Positions 8,337 to 17,222 of a stretch of 34,030 nt of DNA are shown here, one piece after another. Source of the stretch: an uncultured Clostridia bacterium (GTDB lineage Bacteria > Bacillota > Clostridia > Oscillospirales > Ruminococcaceae); NCBI GenBank assembly GCA_945921515.1, contig CAMEKR010000007.1, positions 1 to 34,030 on the forward strand. Direction: 5' to 3'. The position numbers were made by a program, and so were the translations under genes. Position 1 is the stretch's first letter. The number at the start of each line of letters is the position of its first letter. Under the pieces are notes generated by a model, which worked only from the letters and a program-made list of their open reading frames with translations, was not told the DNA's origin and searched no databases.

Positions 8337-11300
8337 ATGGGAAGACAAAAACTTACTATGGACGGTAACAACGCCGCAGGTCACGTGTCCTATGCGTTTA
8401 CTGACGTTGCAGCGATTTACCCCATTACACCATCTTCAGTTATGGCTGAAGTAACTGATTCCTGGTCAACAGCCGGAAGAAAGAATATTTTCGGACAGGA
8501 AGTAAAGGTAGTAGAGATGCAGTCAGAGGCAGGTGCCGCAGGTGCAGTACACGGCTCGCTTGCAGCAGGTGCTTGCACTACGACTTATACGGCATCACAG
8601 GGCTTACTGCTTATGATCCCCAATATGTATAAGATCGCAGGCGAATTACTGCCCAGCGTTATTCACGTTTCCGCTCGTGCTCTCGCAACACACGCACTTT
8701 CTATCTTCGGTGATCACAGCGATATCTACGCTTGCCGTCAGACCGGTTATGCTATGCTCTGCTCCACTAACCCTCAGGAAGTTATGGACTTAGGCGCTGT
8801 AGCTCACCTTGCAACATATGAAGCAAGAGTTCCTTTCCTGCACTTCTTCGACGGTTTCAGAACATCACACGAGATCCAGAAGATCGAAGTATGGGACTAT
8901 GATACTCTTGACAAGATGCTCAACCACGAAGCTGTTGAGGAGTTCCGCAACAGAGCGCTCAACCCCGAGAAGCCCGTTCTTCACGGTACAGCTCAGAACC
9001 CCGACATCTTCTTCCAGGCTAAAGAAGCAAGCAACAAGTACTATGACGCTACACCTGCTATTGTACAGAAGTACATGGATAAGGTAAACGCTGAGATCGG
9101 TACAGATTACAAGCTGTTCAACTACTACGGCGCTCCCGACGCTGAACAGGTTATCATAGCTATGGGCTCTGTTTGCGATACTATCGAAGAGACTATCGAC
9201 TATATGTTAGCTCAGGGCAAGAAGGTTGGTCTTGTTAAGGTAAGACTTTACAGACCTTTCTCTGTAGACGCTTTTGTTGACGCTATCCCCGAAACAGTAA
9301 AGAAGATCACTGTTCTTGACAGAACAAAGGAACCCGGCGCACTCGGCGAGCCTCTCTACCTCGATGTAGTTGCAGCTCTCAAGCAGGCAGGCAAGTTCCA
9401 GGATGTTCCCGTTTACACAGGTCGTTACGGTCTCGGTTCTAAGGACTGCAACCCTGCACAGATCATCGCTGTTTACAACAACACTGAAAAGCCCAAGTTC
9501 ACAATCGGTATCGAAGACGATGTAACAGGTCTTTCACTTCCTATCGGCGAGAACCCCAACACAACTCCCGAAGGTACAACCTGCTGCAAGTTCTGGGGTC
9601 TTGGTTCTGACGGTACAGTCGGCGCAAACAAGAACTCCATCAAGATCATCGGTGACCACACAGATATGTACGCTCAGGCTTACTTTGCATACGACTCAAA
9701 GAAGTCAGGCGGCGTTACGATCTCTCACCTTCGTTTCGGTAAGTCGCCTATCAAGTCAACTTACTTTGTAAACAAGGCAAACTTCGTTGCTTGCCACAAC
9801 CCCTCATACATTGACAAGTACGATATGGTTGAGGATGTTATCCCCGGCGGTTCGTTCCTGCTCAACTGCCAGTGGACAGTAGACGAGCTTGACGAAAAGC
9901 TCCCTGCTCCCGTTAAGGCATACATAGCAAAGAACAACATCAACTTCTATATCATCAACGCTATTAAGGTTGCTAAGGAAATCGGTCTGGGCAACAAGAC
10001 AAATACCGTTCTGCAGTCTGCATTCTTCTCAATCGCTAACATCATCCCTGCTGAAGATGCTATCGAATACATGAAGAAGGCTGCTTACAAGTCATTCGCT
10101 AAGAAGGGTGAAGATATCGTTAACATGAACTACGCCGCTATCGAAAGAGGCGCAGGCGAAGTTATCAAGGTTGACGTTCCTGCATCTTGGGCTGACGCTG
10201 AAGGCACACTTCCTACTCATGTAGCAACAGGCGACAGAAAGGATCTCGTTGACTTCGTTAACAATATCCTTATCCCCGTTAACGCTCAGAGAGGCGACAA
10301 GCTCCCCGTATCTACATTCGTTGATATGGCTGACGGTACATTCCCTCAGGGTTCTGCCGCTTATGAGAAGCGTGGTATCGCTGTTGATGTTCCCTCTTGG
10401 ATCCCCGAGAACTGTATCCAGTGTAACCAGTGTTCATTCGTATGTCCTCACGCAGTTATCCGTCCCGTAATCCTGTCTGAAGAAGAGGCTGCAAAGGCTC
10501 CTGCAGGCGCTAAGATGAAGGACGCTATGGGTCTTCCCGGAATGAAGTTCGCTATGGTAACTTCTGTTCTCGACTGCACAGGCTGCGGCGTTTGCGCACA
10601 GGTTTGCCCTGCTAAGAACAAGGCACTCGAAATGAAGTCTCTTGACTCTCAGATGGAAGCACAGGCTATGTTCGACTACGCTGTAAAGGATGTAGCTGAC
10701 AAGCCCGAAGTTCACGAGAAGTTCAAGGAAACAACAGTTAAGGGTTCACAGTTCAAGCAGCCCCTGCTCGAATTCTCGGGCGCTTGCGCAGGCTGCGGTG
10801 AGACACCTTATGCTAAGCTCATCACTCAGCTGTTCGGCGACAGAATGTATATCGCCAACGCTACAGGCTGTTCTTCTATCTGGGGCGGCTCTGCTCCCTC
10901 AACTCCTTATACAGTAAATAAGGAAGGCAAGGGTCCTGCTTGGGGCAACTCACTCTTTGAAGATAACGCTGAGTACGGTCTCGGTATGTTCATCGCTCAG
11001 GATACTCTGAGAACAAGAGCACAGGGTCAGTTAAAGGCTATCGCTGAAAAGACAGAAAATGCTGATGTTAAGGCTAAGATCGCCGCTTACTTTGAAACAG
11101 CAAACGACGGTAAGGCTAACGCAGCAGCTACTAAGGAGCTGGTTGCAGCTCTTGAGGCACTTGACTGTGACTGCGCTGAAAAGACAGCTGTTCTCAAGGC
11201 TAAGAATTACCTCGCTAAGAAGTCCAACTGGATATTCGGTGGCGACGGCTGGGCATATGATATCGGTTACGGCGGTGTTGACCATGTTCTCGCTTCCGGC

Positions 11301-11879
11301 AAGAATGTAAATGTATTCGTATTCGATACAGAGGTTTACTCCAACACAGGCGGACAGGCTTCCAAGTCTACAAACATCGGTGCCGTTGCACAGTTCGCTG
11401 CAGGCGGTAAGGATGTTAAGAAGAAGGATCTCTCCGGTATTGCTATGAAGTACGGTTATGTATATGTTGCTCAGATCTCTATGGGCGCAGATATGAACCA
11501 GTGCTTAAAGGCAATCGCAGAGGCTGAAGCTTATGACGGTCCTTCACTGATCATTGCATACGCTCCTTGTATCAACCACGGTATCAAGGGCGGTCTGACT
11601 ATCGCTCAGAAGGTTGAGAAGGAAGCTGTACAGGCAGGTTACTGGCATCTGTTCAGATTCAACCCTGCTGCTCCCGAGGGTACAAACCCCTTCACACTCG
11701 ACAGCAAGGAGCCTACAGGCGATTACAAGGAATTCATGATGAGAGAAGTTCGTTACAACTCTCTTATGCGTGCTAACCCTGACAGAGCTAACGCACTCTT
11801 TGACAAGGCAGTTGCTAACTCCAAGAAGCGTTATGAAGATTTACTCGGTCTGGTTGATTACTACAAGCCCGAAGTTTAA
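8337..11879 (+). CDS. nifJ: Pyruvate:ferredoxin (flavodoxin) oxidoreductase, single-chain PFOR
   Basis: 1180 residues, the normal length of the homodimeric enzyme that converts pyruvate and CoA to acetyl-CoA, CO2 and reduced ferredoxin. Domain order: N-terminal MDGNNAAGHVSYAFTD with YPITPSSVMAE; transketolase C-like domain (residues about 260-400); gamma-like domain with GVTISHLRFGKSPI (about 460); two [4Fe-4S] motifs, CIQCNQCSFVCP (about 690) and CTGCGVCAQVCP (about 747); CAGCGETPY (about 815) for the third cluster; and the TPP site GGDGWAYDIGYGG with SNTGGQASKST (about 970-1010). Codon use is strongly biased (AAG for Lys, TTC for Phe) as in very highly expressed genes. Own promoter and strong terminator, so probably monocistronic. 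Confidence 0.97.
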   Translation: MGRQKLTMDGNNAAGHVSYAFTDVAAIYPITPSSVMAEVTDSWSTAGRKNIFGQEVKVVEMQSEAGAAGAVHGSLAAGACTTTYTASQGLLLMIPNMYKIAGELLPSVIHVSARALATHALSIFGDHSDIYACRQTGYAMLCSTNPQEVMDLGAVAHLATYEARVPFLHFFDGFRTSHEIQKIEVWDYDTLDKMLNHEAVEEFRNRALNPEKPVLHGTAQNPDIFFQAKEASNKYYDATPAIVQKYMDKVNAEIGTDYKLFNYYGAPDAEQVIIAMGSVCDTIEETIDYMLAQGKKVGLVKVRLYRPFSVDAFVDAIPETVKKITVLDRTKEPGALGEPLYLDVVAALKQAGKFQDVPVYTGRYGLGSKDCNPAQIIAVYNNTEKPKFTIGIEDDVTGLSLPIGENPNTTPEGTTCCKFWGLGSDGTVGANKNSIKIIGDHTDMYAQAYFAYDSKKSGGVTISHLRFGKSPIKSTYFVNKANFVACHNPSYIDKYDMVEDVIPGGSFLLNCQWTVDELDEKLPAPVKAYIAKNNINFYIINAIKVAKEIGLGNKTNTVLQSAFFSIANIIPAEDAIEYMKKAAYKSFAKKGEDIVNMNYAAIERGAGEVIKVDVPASWADAEGTLPTHVATGDRKDLVDFVNNILIPVNAQRGDKLPVSTFVDMADGTFPQGSAAYEKRGIAVDVPSWIPENCIQCNQCSFVCPHAVIRPVILSEEEAAKAPAGAKMKDAMGLPGMKFAMVTSVLDCTGCGVCAQVCPAKNKALEMKSLDSQMEAQAMFDYAVKDVADKPEVHEKFKETTVKGSQFKQPLLEFSGACAGCGETPYAKLITQLFGDRMYIANATGCSSIWGGSAPSTPYTVNKEGKGPAWGNSLFEDNAEYGLGMFIAQDTLRTRAQGQLKAIAEKTENADVKAKIAAYFETANDGKANAAATKELVAALEALDCDCAEKTAVLKAKNYLAKKSNWIFGGDGWAYDIGYGGVDHVLASGKNVNVFVFDTEVYSNTGGQASKSTNIGAVAQFAAGGKDVKKKDLSGIAMKYGYVYVAQISMGADMNQCLKAIAEAEAYDGPSLIIAYAPCINHGIKGGLTIAQKVEKEAVQAGYWHLFRFNPAAPEGTNPFTLDSKEPTGDYKEFMMREVRYNSLMRANPDRANALFDKAVANSKKRYEDLLGLVDYYKPEV

Positions 11880-11950
11880 TCGGTAAATTTATCGCATTTC
11901 AATAAAAAGCCCAAAAATTTTGAATAATCGGAATAGAATAGGTTTTTACG

Positions 11951-11982
11951 CCCCTCCGGTAAAACCGGAGGGGTTATTTTTT
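11951..11982 (+). terminator. Intrinsic terminator of PFOR
   Basis: CCCCTCCGG (11951-11959) and CCGGAGGGG (11965-11973) form a 9-bp stem with a TAAAA loop, followed by TTATTTTTT. Confidence 0.92.
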
Positions 11983-11998
11983 AAGACGGCTTCTGCGC

Positions 11999-12373
11999 TC
12001 AGTTAGAAGGTATTTTGATACCGCTTAGTATCACTGCTCCTCCTCCCTGTACAAATACAACGGAGAAGTACGCCGAAAACGGCAGTTCAAAGCGATATAC
12101 AGCGGTTGACTTATCAAGATACAGATATGCAGTCTTCTTTATGAAAACGCCTGAATATACTGTTAGAAGACGCTTATCGAGCAAGTATTCCGACTTATTC
12201 CAGTATAAGATGAAATAGGCACTAAGCATGATATATAACCCCGCTCCTATGCAGACAAACCATACTGCATAAGGGGGAGCAACCAATATCAATGCAGTTA
12301 TTACCGACAGCATAACAATCGCTGTCAAAACGAGCAGATAGAGCAACAGTTTTTTATCGGCTTTCGACTGCAT
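11999..12373 (-). CDS. Small membrane protein with bacterial PH-like domain
   Basis: 124 residues. Two hydrophobic helices occupy residues about 10-33 and 38-56. A soluble segment follows with the pattern SEYLLDKRLLTVYSGVFIKK and VFVQGGGAVILSG, which resembles bacterial PH (YdbS/YdbT, bPH_2) domains. AGGGAGGA lies upstream of the ATG, supporting a real gene. It is divergent from the symporter gene and lies opposite its neighbours. Function unknown; membrane-associated bPH_2 proteins are linked to envelope processes in general. I see no convincing terminator for it. Confidence 0.72.
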   Translation of the reverse strand: MQSKADKKLLLYLLVLTAIVMLSVITALILVAPPYAVWFVCIGAGLYIMLSAYFILYWNKSEYLLDKRLLTVYSGVFIKKTAYLYLDKSTAVYRFELPFSAYFSVVFVQGGGAVILSGIKIPSN

Positions 12374-12452
12374 ATTGGCTGTCCTCCCTAAATATATTTA
12401 ATATATGCGGCGTACAGCCCACATTTACGCCGAAGAAAAGGAACGAGATCGT

Positions 12453-13769
12453 ATGGAAATTTTACAGTGGATAAATGAGAATATTATATGGGGTATACCG
12501 GCACTGTTATTGTTTGCCGGCTCAGGAATAATATTCACTATACGCACAAGAGGAATGCAGGTACTGAAATTCCCTACTATAATAAAAAAGACGCTTCTTA
12601 CTAAACAACCCGAATCGGACGGCAAAAAGGTTTCCCCGTTCAAAACTCTTACCGCCGCACTGGGTGCGACTGTCGGTACAGGCAACATTATCGCCATAGG
12701 CAGTGCTATAGCTATCGGAGGCGCAGGAGCTATATTCTGGATGTGGATATCTGCACTGCTCGGTATGGCTACCAGCTTTGCCGAAAATTTTCTCGGTGCG
12801 AAATACAGAACGATTCAGCCCGACGGACTGACGGGCGGCGTGCCGTTTGCATACATAAAGAAAGCCTTCGGAGGAAAGAAGTTAGGCGCATTCTTTGCCG
12901 CAATGTTTGCGGTATGCTGTATAGGCGCAAGCTTTGGCATAGGCAATATGGCACAGATAAATTCAGCGTCTATGGCGCTTGAAAGATGCCTCAATGTGCC
13001 ATTATGGGTAACCGGAATAATATGTGCTGTAGTTATAGCTTTGATTGCTCCGGGCGGAATCCACAGACTCAGCAAGATAACCGCCTGGCTTATTCCTATA
13101 GCTTCGGCAGGATATCTGCTTGGCTGTACTGCAGTTATTATTATGAACTATGATAAAGTACCCGACGTGTTTGTAAGAATATTCTCTGAAGCATTTTCTC
13201 TAAGCTCTATCGGCGGCGGTACGGTCGGTATCGTTATGCTGGAAGCGATGAAATGGGGCGTAAAACGAGGCGTATTCTCAAATGAGGCAGGTCTCGGTTC
13301 ATCGGTAATGATAAACGCCAACTCAAGCGCAGAGCATCATCATACGCAAGGTATGTGGGCAATGCTGTCGGTGTTCATTGACACGATAATCATATGCACT
13401 ATGACCGCTTTATGCATACTTACAAGCGGTGCAGACAAAATGTCAAGCACAGGCTTTGATATGGCGCTTATTGCGTTTGAAGACGGTCTGGGCGGTTTTG
13501 CAGGTGCATTTTTAAGCATAGCCACCTTCATATTTGCCCTGACCACCGTCACGGGATGGTGGATATACGGCAGGAGCTGTTTTGTGTACCTTTTCTCGAA
13601 AAAGTGGGTAGGCGTATATCTTGCGGTTTTTGTTATTACCGCTTTTGTGGGTGCGGTTATTCAGGCACAAGTCGTGTGGGATGTTTCCGATCTATTCAAC
13701 GGTCTTATGGCGATACCTAACTTAGTAGCGATCATACTGCTGCGAAAAGAGGTCAAAGCTGACATTTAA
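12453..13769 (+). CDS. AGCS-family sodium(cation):alanine/glycine symporter
   Basis: 438 residues from the ATG at 12453 (MEILQWINENIIWGIPALLL), preceded by AAAAGGAA. The track start at 12405 would add a charged 16-residue extension before the first helix. About 10-11 hydrophobic segments can be seen. The family signature region GATVGTGNIIAIGSAI followed by GGAGAIFWMWISALLGM (residues about 70-105) is present, as is GVFSNEAGLGSSVM (about 275-290), typical of AGCS transporters. The role is uptake of alanine, glycine or related small amino acids with Na+. No operon partner. Confidence 0.92.
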   Translation: MEILQWINENIIWGIPALLLFAGSGIIFTIRTRGMQVLKFPTIIKKTLLTKQPESDGKKVSPFKTLTAALGATVGTGNIIAIGSAIAIGGAGAIFWMWISALLGMATSFAENFLGAKYRTIQPDGLTGGVPFAYIKKAFGGKKLGAFFAAMFAVCCIGASFGIGNMAQINSASMALERCLNVPLWVTGIICAVVIALIAPGGIHRLSKITAWLIPIASAGYLLGCTAVIIMNYDKVPDVFVRIFSEAFSLSSIGGGTVGIVMLEAMKWGVKRGVFSNEAGLGSSVMINANSSAEHHHTQGMWAMLSVFIDTIIICTMTALCILTSGADKMSSTGFDMALIAFEDGLGGFAGAFLSIATFIFALTTVTGWWIYGRSCFVYLFSKKWVGVYLAVFVITAFVGAVIQAQVVWDVSDLFNGLMAIPNLVAIILLRKEVKADI

Positions 13770-13805
13770 TTCCTTTATAATCAGTAAATTTTAATTTGTT
13801 AAAAT

Positions 13806-13921
13806 AAGCACAAAGTAAACAAGAATAATCATTTATTATAAGCCGAAGCGCTTTTTAGCGGCTGTATTAAACAGCATAAGGCAAGGCTTTGAAGATTATC
13901 GTTTACTTTGCGCTTTTTTTG
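13806..13921 (+). ncRNA. Candidate structured RNA / extended terminator between symporter and pckA
   Basis: AAGCACAAAGTAAAC (13806-13820) is complementary to GTTTACTTTGCGCTT (13901-13915) with one mismatch. Inside, ATAATC and AAGCC segments pair with GATTAT and GGCTT, and the apex holds two adjacent hairpins, CGCT-TTTT-AGCG (13849-13860) and GCTGT-ATTAA-ACAGC (13861-13875). A run of T follows the outer stem directly (to 13921). A TATAAT at 13776-13781 could start a short transcript, but I see no good -35. It may simply be the symporter terminator with an unusually long branched stem. No family recognised. Confidence 0.5.
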
Positions 13922-13941
13922 TTTATTTTGCAATTATGCTA

Positions 13942-13970
13942 TTGACCTATTGCAAAAAATAGTTTATAAT
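13942..13970 (+). promoter_or_regulatory. Sigma-A promoter of pckA
   Basis: TTGACC (13942-13947), 17-bp spacer, TATAAT (13965-13970); 5/6 and 6/6 matches. Confidence 0.85.
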
Positions 13971-13977
13971 AGTAAAT

Positions 13978-14046
13978 GGGGAACAAGGTACGCTTAGCTT
14001 GTATCGATAATTCCCTACCGAATGACTTTCATCAGCAGAAGCTGAT
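13978..14046 (+). promoter_or_regulatory. Structured 5' leader of pckA
   Basis: The roughly 98-nt leader has ACAAG (13983-13987) pairing with CTTGT (13998-14002), enclosed by GGGGAA/TTCCC (13978-13983, 14011-14015; one base is shared between the two stems). A separate perfect hairpin ATCAGC-AGAA-GCTGAT occupies 14031-14046, just before the AAAGGAGA ribosome site. I recognise no known riboswitch. Confidence 0.4.
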
Positions 14047-14074
14047 AAAATAAAGAAAAGGAGAACAATCGGTT

Positions 14075-15856
14075 ATGACAAAGAATCAGAATGTTTTAAA
14101 GTGGGTTGAAGAAATGAAAGCCCTCACACAGCCCGACAAGGTTGTATGGATCGATGGCAGCGAGGAACAGCTCAAGGCTCTTCGTGACGAGGCTATCGCT
14201 ACAGGCGAGATGATCGAGCTCAACCAGGAGAAGCTCCCCGGCTGTTTATATCACAGAACAGCTGAGAACGATGTTGCCCGTGTTGAAGACAGAACTTTCA
14301 TCTGCTCAAGAGAGAAAGAAAACGCAGGTCCCACTAACAACTGGTGCGATCCCAAAGAGATGTACGCAAAGCTTTCTAAGCTCTACGACGGAGTTATGAA
14401 GGGTCGTACAATGTACGTTATCCCTTACTCAATGGGTCCTATCGGCTCACCTATCGCTAAGGTCGGCGTAGAAATCACAGACTCTATCTATGTTGTTCTT
14501 AACATGGACATTATGACAAGAATGGGCGCACAGGCTTTCAAGAACCTTCCCGATGACTCAAACGACTTTGTAAGATGCCTGCACTCAAAGGCAAATGTTG
14601 ATCCCGAGCAGAGATACATCGTTCAGTTCCCCGAGGACAACACGATCTGGTCTATCAACTCTGCATACGGCGGAAACGTTCTTCTCGGCAAGAAGTGCTT
14701 CGCACTCCGTATCGCTTCTTACCAGGGCTGGAAGGAAGGCTGGATGGCTGAGCATATGCTTATCCTCGGCGTTAAGAAGCCCGATGGCGACATCAAGTAC
14801 ATCACAGCCGCATTCCCCTCAGCTTGCGGTAAAACAAACCTTGCTATGCTTATTCCTCCCGAGGGATACAAGAAGGCAGGCTATGAAGTATTCACAGTAG
14901 GAGACGATATTGCTTGGATGAAGCAGGGTCCCGACGGCAGACTTTATGCTATCAACCCCGAGAACGGCTTCTTCGGCGTTGCTCCCGGTACAAACGCAAA
15001 GTCAAACTACAATGCGCTTGCATCTACAATGAAGAACACCATCTTCACAAATGTTGCTATCAACAATGACGATATGACAGTATGGTGGGAAGGTCTTGAC
15101 AAGAATCCTCCCGAGAATGCAACCGAGTGGAAGGGCGCTAAGGTAAACGGTAAGGAATACACAGCAGCAGGAAATAAGCTCGCTCATCCCAACTCTCGTT
15201 TCACAGCTCCCGCCCAGAACTGCCCCTGCATCTCACCTGAGTTCAACAATCCTCAGGGCGTGCCGATTTCGGCAATCATCTTCGGTGGCAGACGCGCAGC
15301 TACAACTCCCCTTGTATATCAGTCATTCAGCTGGCAGCACGGCACTTATGTAGGTTCTGCAGTTTCTTCAGAGACTACAGCAGCTGCTACAGGTGCAGTA
15401 GGCGTACTCCGTCACGATCCTATGGCTATGAAGCCCTTCTGCGGCTACCACATGGCTGATTACTGGGCACACTGGCTCGAAATGGGCAAGAAGCTCGGTG
15501 ACAAGGCTCCTAAGATTTTCAATGTTAACTGGTTCAAGCAGGATGAGAACGGCAACTATATGTGGCCCGGTTTCGGCGACAACATGAGAGTTCTCGACTG
15601 GATCATCAAGAGATGCGAAGGCACTATAGACGCTGACACAACTCCTATCGGCTACCTTCCTAAGAAGGGTGACATCAACCTCAAGGGTATTGAGGATGAA
15701 GTTACATCAGAAGTTGAAGATAAGCTGCTCGCAGTAGACAGAGACCTCTGGAAGAAGGAAGTTGAAGAGATGAAGGAGTTCTACAAGCAGTTCGGTGACA
15801 AGCTCCCCGACGGCTTAAAGCAGGAACTCGCTGATCTTGAAGCAAGACTTGGCTAA
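14075..15856 (+). CDS. pckA: Phosphoenolpyruvate carboxykinase (GTP)
   Basis: 593 residues, the size of GTP-type enzymes (ATP-type are about 530). The kinase-1a P-loop FPSACGKTNLAML lies at about residues 247-259. VGDDIAWMK, with metal-binding Asp, and EFNNPQGVPISAIIFGGRR, typical of the GTP family, follow. It interconverts oxaloacetate and PEP with GTP/GDP. In succinate- or propionate-forming anaerobes it commonly runs as a PEP-carboxylating, GTP-forming step. Codon bias is as strong as in PFOR. Own promoter, strong AAAGGAGA ribosome site. Confidence 0.97.
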   Translation: MTKNQNVLKWVEEMKALTQPDKVVWIDGSEEQLKALRDEAIATGEMIELNQEKLPGCLYHRTAENDVARVEDRTFICSREKENAGPTNNWCDPKEMYAKLSKLYDGVMKGRTMYVIPYSMGPIGSPIAKVGVEITDSIYVVLNMDIMTRMGAQAFKNLPDDSNDFVRCLHSKANVDPEQRYIVQFPEDNTIWSINSAYGGNVLLGKKCFALRIASYQGWKEGWMAEHMLILGVKKPDGDIKYITAAFPSACGKTNLAMLIPPEGYKKAGYEVFTVGDDIAWMKQGPDGRLYAINPENGFFGVAPGTNAKSNYNALASTMKNTIFTNVAINNDDMTVWWEGLDKNPPENATEWKGAKVNGKEYTAAGNKLAHPNSRFTAPAQNCPCISPEFNNPQGVPISAIIFGGRRAATTPLVYQSFSWQHGTYVGSAVSSETTAAATGAVGVLRHDPMAMKPFCGYHMADYWAHWLEMGKKLGDKAPKIFNVNWFKQDENGNYMWPGFGDNMRVLDWIIKRCEGTIDADTTPIGYLPKKGDINLKGIEDEVTSEVEDKLLAVDRDLWKKEVEEMKEFYKQFGDKLPDGLKQELADLEARLG

Positions 15857-15876
15857 TAAATAACCGTAATGCTCCT

Positions 15877-15904
15877 ATCCCCCGTCAGAATGCTGACGGG
15901 GGAT
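15877..15904 (+). terminator. Perfect 12-bp hairpin after pckA (terminator-like, no T-run)
   Basis: ATCCCCCGTCAG (15877-15888) pairs perfectly with CTGACGGGGGAT (15893-15904), loop AATG. No T-tract follows (TCAGACTG). The same stem core recurs at 16151-16173, there with seven T, so this copy may be a duplicate of the pckA terminator. Confidence 0.6.
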
Positions 15905-15906
15905 TC

Positions 15907-16112
15907 AGACTGTCGATAAACCCACGCACCGCAAAAATGCAAGACTTACTTATGTGTATGTGTTAATTTTTTTGGATAATTTGCAACATAGTTTTGTGGA
16001 GCCGAAAACGGCTCCACAAAAGCATTTTTGCTTACTTCGTCAAAAGCCTCCTACCGTACCTTTGTACGCCGACGGAGGCTTTTTCCTCGTCTGCGTGTGT
16101 TTCTCACAGTCT
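15907..16112. mobile_element. MITE-like 206-bp palindromic element
   Basis: The ends are imperfect inverted repeats: AGACTGT plus AAACCCACGCA on the left and TGCGTGTGTTT plus ACAGTCT on the right, about 22 bp with two mismatches and one gap. Inside are GCAAAAATGC (15931) complementary to GCATTTTTGC (16022), a perfect 13-bp hairpin TTTTGTGGAGCCG/CGGCTCCACAAAA (15992-16021), and AAAAGCCTCC/GGAGGCTTTT (16042-16083) enclosing CGTAC/GTACG. No transposase is present. The track ORF 15954..16202 lies mostly within it and is probably spurious. Confidence 0.5.
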
Positions 16113-16113
16113 A

Positions 16114-16148
16114 ACAGCTTGTCGAAAAATACTTTTTCGACAAGCTGT
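16114..16148. repeat. Perfect 16-bp inverted repeat, 3-nt loop
   Basis: ACAGCTTGTCGAAAAA (16114-16129) and TTTTTCGACAAGCTGT (16133-16148) with loop TAC. It adjoins the right end of the MITE-like element and the following terminator. Confidence 0.85.
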
Positions 16149-16150
16149 AT

Positions 16151-16180
16151 CCCCCGTCATAATGTGACGGGGGTTTTTTT
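16151..16180 (+). terminator. Intrinsic terminator (probable original pckA terminator)
   Basis: CCCCCGTCA (16151-16159) pairs with TGACGGGGG (16165-16173), followed by TTTTTTT. The stem core matches the hairpin right after pckA, suggesting the intervening sequence was inserted or duplicated. Confidence 0.88.
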
Positions 16181-16210
16181 ATATTGGAGTATTCAAAACT
16201 AACAGTAGCA

Positions 16211-16243
16211 TAACAAAACGGCGCCGGATAAATCCGACGCCGT
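16211..16243 (-). terminator. Intrinsic terminator of the sugar ABC importer operon
   Basis: On the minus strand a 12-bp stem (16218-16229 with 16232-16243, one mismatch) is followed by TTTTGTT. It lies just after the stop of the last permease gene and converges with the pckA terminator. Confidence 0.8.
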
Positions 16244-16275
16244 CTGCTTTATTTAATATATTAACCCAAATTTGA

Positions 16276-17208
16276 TTAGCCCTTGACAGCTCCGAGAGCA
16301 ACTCCCTTAACAATAAACTTTGATAAGCAAAGGTAAATAACTATTATAGGAAGTATAGAAAGGAGAACCGCCATATACTTTACACCGTAGTCAACTACCG
16401 TATCTATTGACATAATAGCCGATACCATCATAGGCATGGTCTTCATACGAATGTCGTTAGAAAGAAGTATCATCGACTGAGTATAGTAGTTGTTCCAGTT
16501 AGCAACAAACTGGAATATAGCCTGAACCGCGAATGCCGGTTTTAAAATCGGAAGAGCTATGCGTAAGAATGTCATAAACTCTCCGCTGCCGTCAATACGA
16601 GCAGCTTCTACTATCTCAAGTGGGAATGATGACTTCATGTACTGTAGCATAAAGAATACTACTGCAGGAGCAGCTATTGCAGGAATGATAAGCGGTATGT
16701 AAGAATCCTGTAATTTAATCTGGATCATAAATTCAAGGAAACCGGTTGATACAACCTGCATAGGTACCATCATAACGCAGAGTATGAAAGTAGTGGCTGC
16801 TTTCTTGAGTTTGAAGTCGTAAACAGTAAGACCATAAGCTGTAAGTCCTGAGAAGAATACCGCACAAGCTGTTGCACCAAGTGAAACTATCAAGCTGTTC
16901 AAATAGCCGTAGAAGATGTTGTATGCACTGGTGTACATACCATTTGCAGCCTCAGGGTTATTAAGTTCCTTAAGGTTTTCAATGAAATAGTCGCTGGGTA
17001 AAACTGATAAACCGTTAACAATTATGTCCGAATTGGCTCTTGTAGAGTTTATCAGAATGATATAAAGAGGTAACAAACAGATAATAGATAAGATAAGGCA
17101 AACTACAAATCTTATCGAACTTTGGATTAATATGCTTCTTTTGTATCTCTTTTCAGCAGCAGAAGGAGCATAATCCTTATCCTTTGCAGGTTTTGACATA
17201 TATTCCAT
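16276..17208 (-). CDS. Carbohydrate ABC transporter permease, MalG/CUT1 type
   Basis: 310 residues with six predicted membrane helices. The EAA loop that contacts the ATPase is visible as VEAARIDGSGEFMTFLRIAL. The C-terminus ends in GVALGAVKG, as in many MalG-like proteins. The ATG at 17208 is supported by AAGGAGAGG seven bases upstream. It is the last gene of the operon, 14 bases after the partner permease. Sugar specificity cannot be deduced; no ATPase gene is in the window, so a shared MsmK-type ATPase encoded elsewhere is likely (inference). Confidence 0.93.
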   Translation of the reverse strand: MEYMSKPAKDKDYAPSAAEKRYKRSILIQSSIRFVVCLILSIICLLPLYIILINSTRANSDIIVNGLSVLPSDYFIENLKELNNPEAANGMYTSAYNIFYGYLNSLIVSLGATACAVFFSGLTAYGLTVYDFKLKKAATTFILCVMMVPMQVVSTGFLEFMIQIKLQDSYIPLIIPAIAAPAVVFFMLQYMKSSFPLEIVEAARIDGSGEFMTFLRIALPILKPAFAVQAIFQFVANWNNYYTQSMILLSNDIRMKTMPMMVSAIMSIDTVVDYGVKYMAVLLSILPIIVIYLCLSKFIVKGVALGAVKG

Positions 17209-17222
17209 AGATTTACCTCTCC

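Noticed and set aside
13792-13798. TTGTTAA as a Rex redox-repressor half-site (also near 20292)
   Set aside because: No inverted partner at the right spacing in either place.
15954-16202. Track ORF of 82 residues on the plus strand
   Set aside because: It runs through the nested hairpins of the MITE-like element and into the terminator; no ribosome site, and its residues are dictated by the palindromes.
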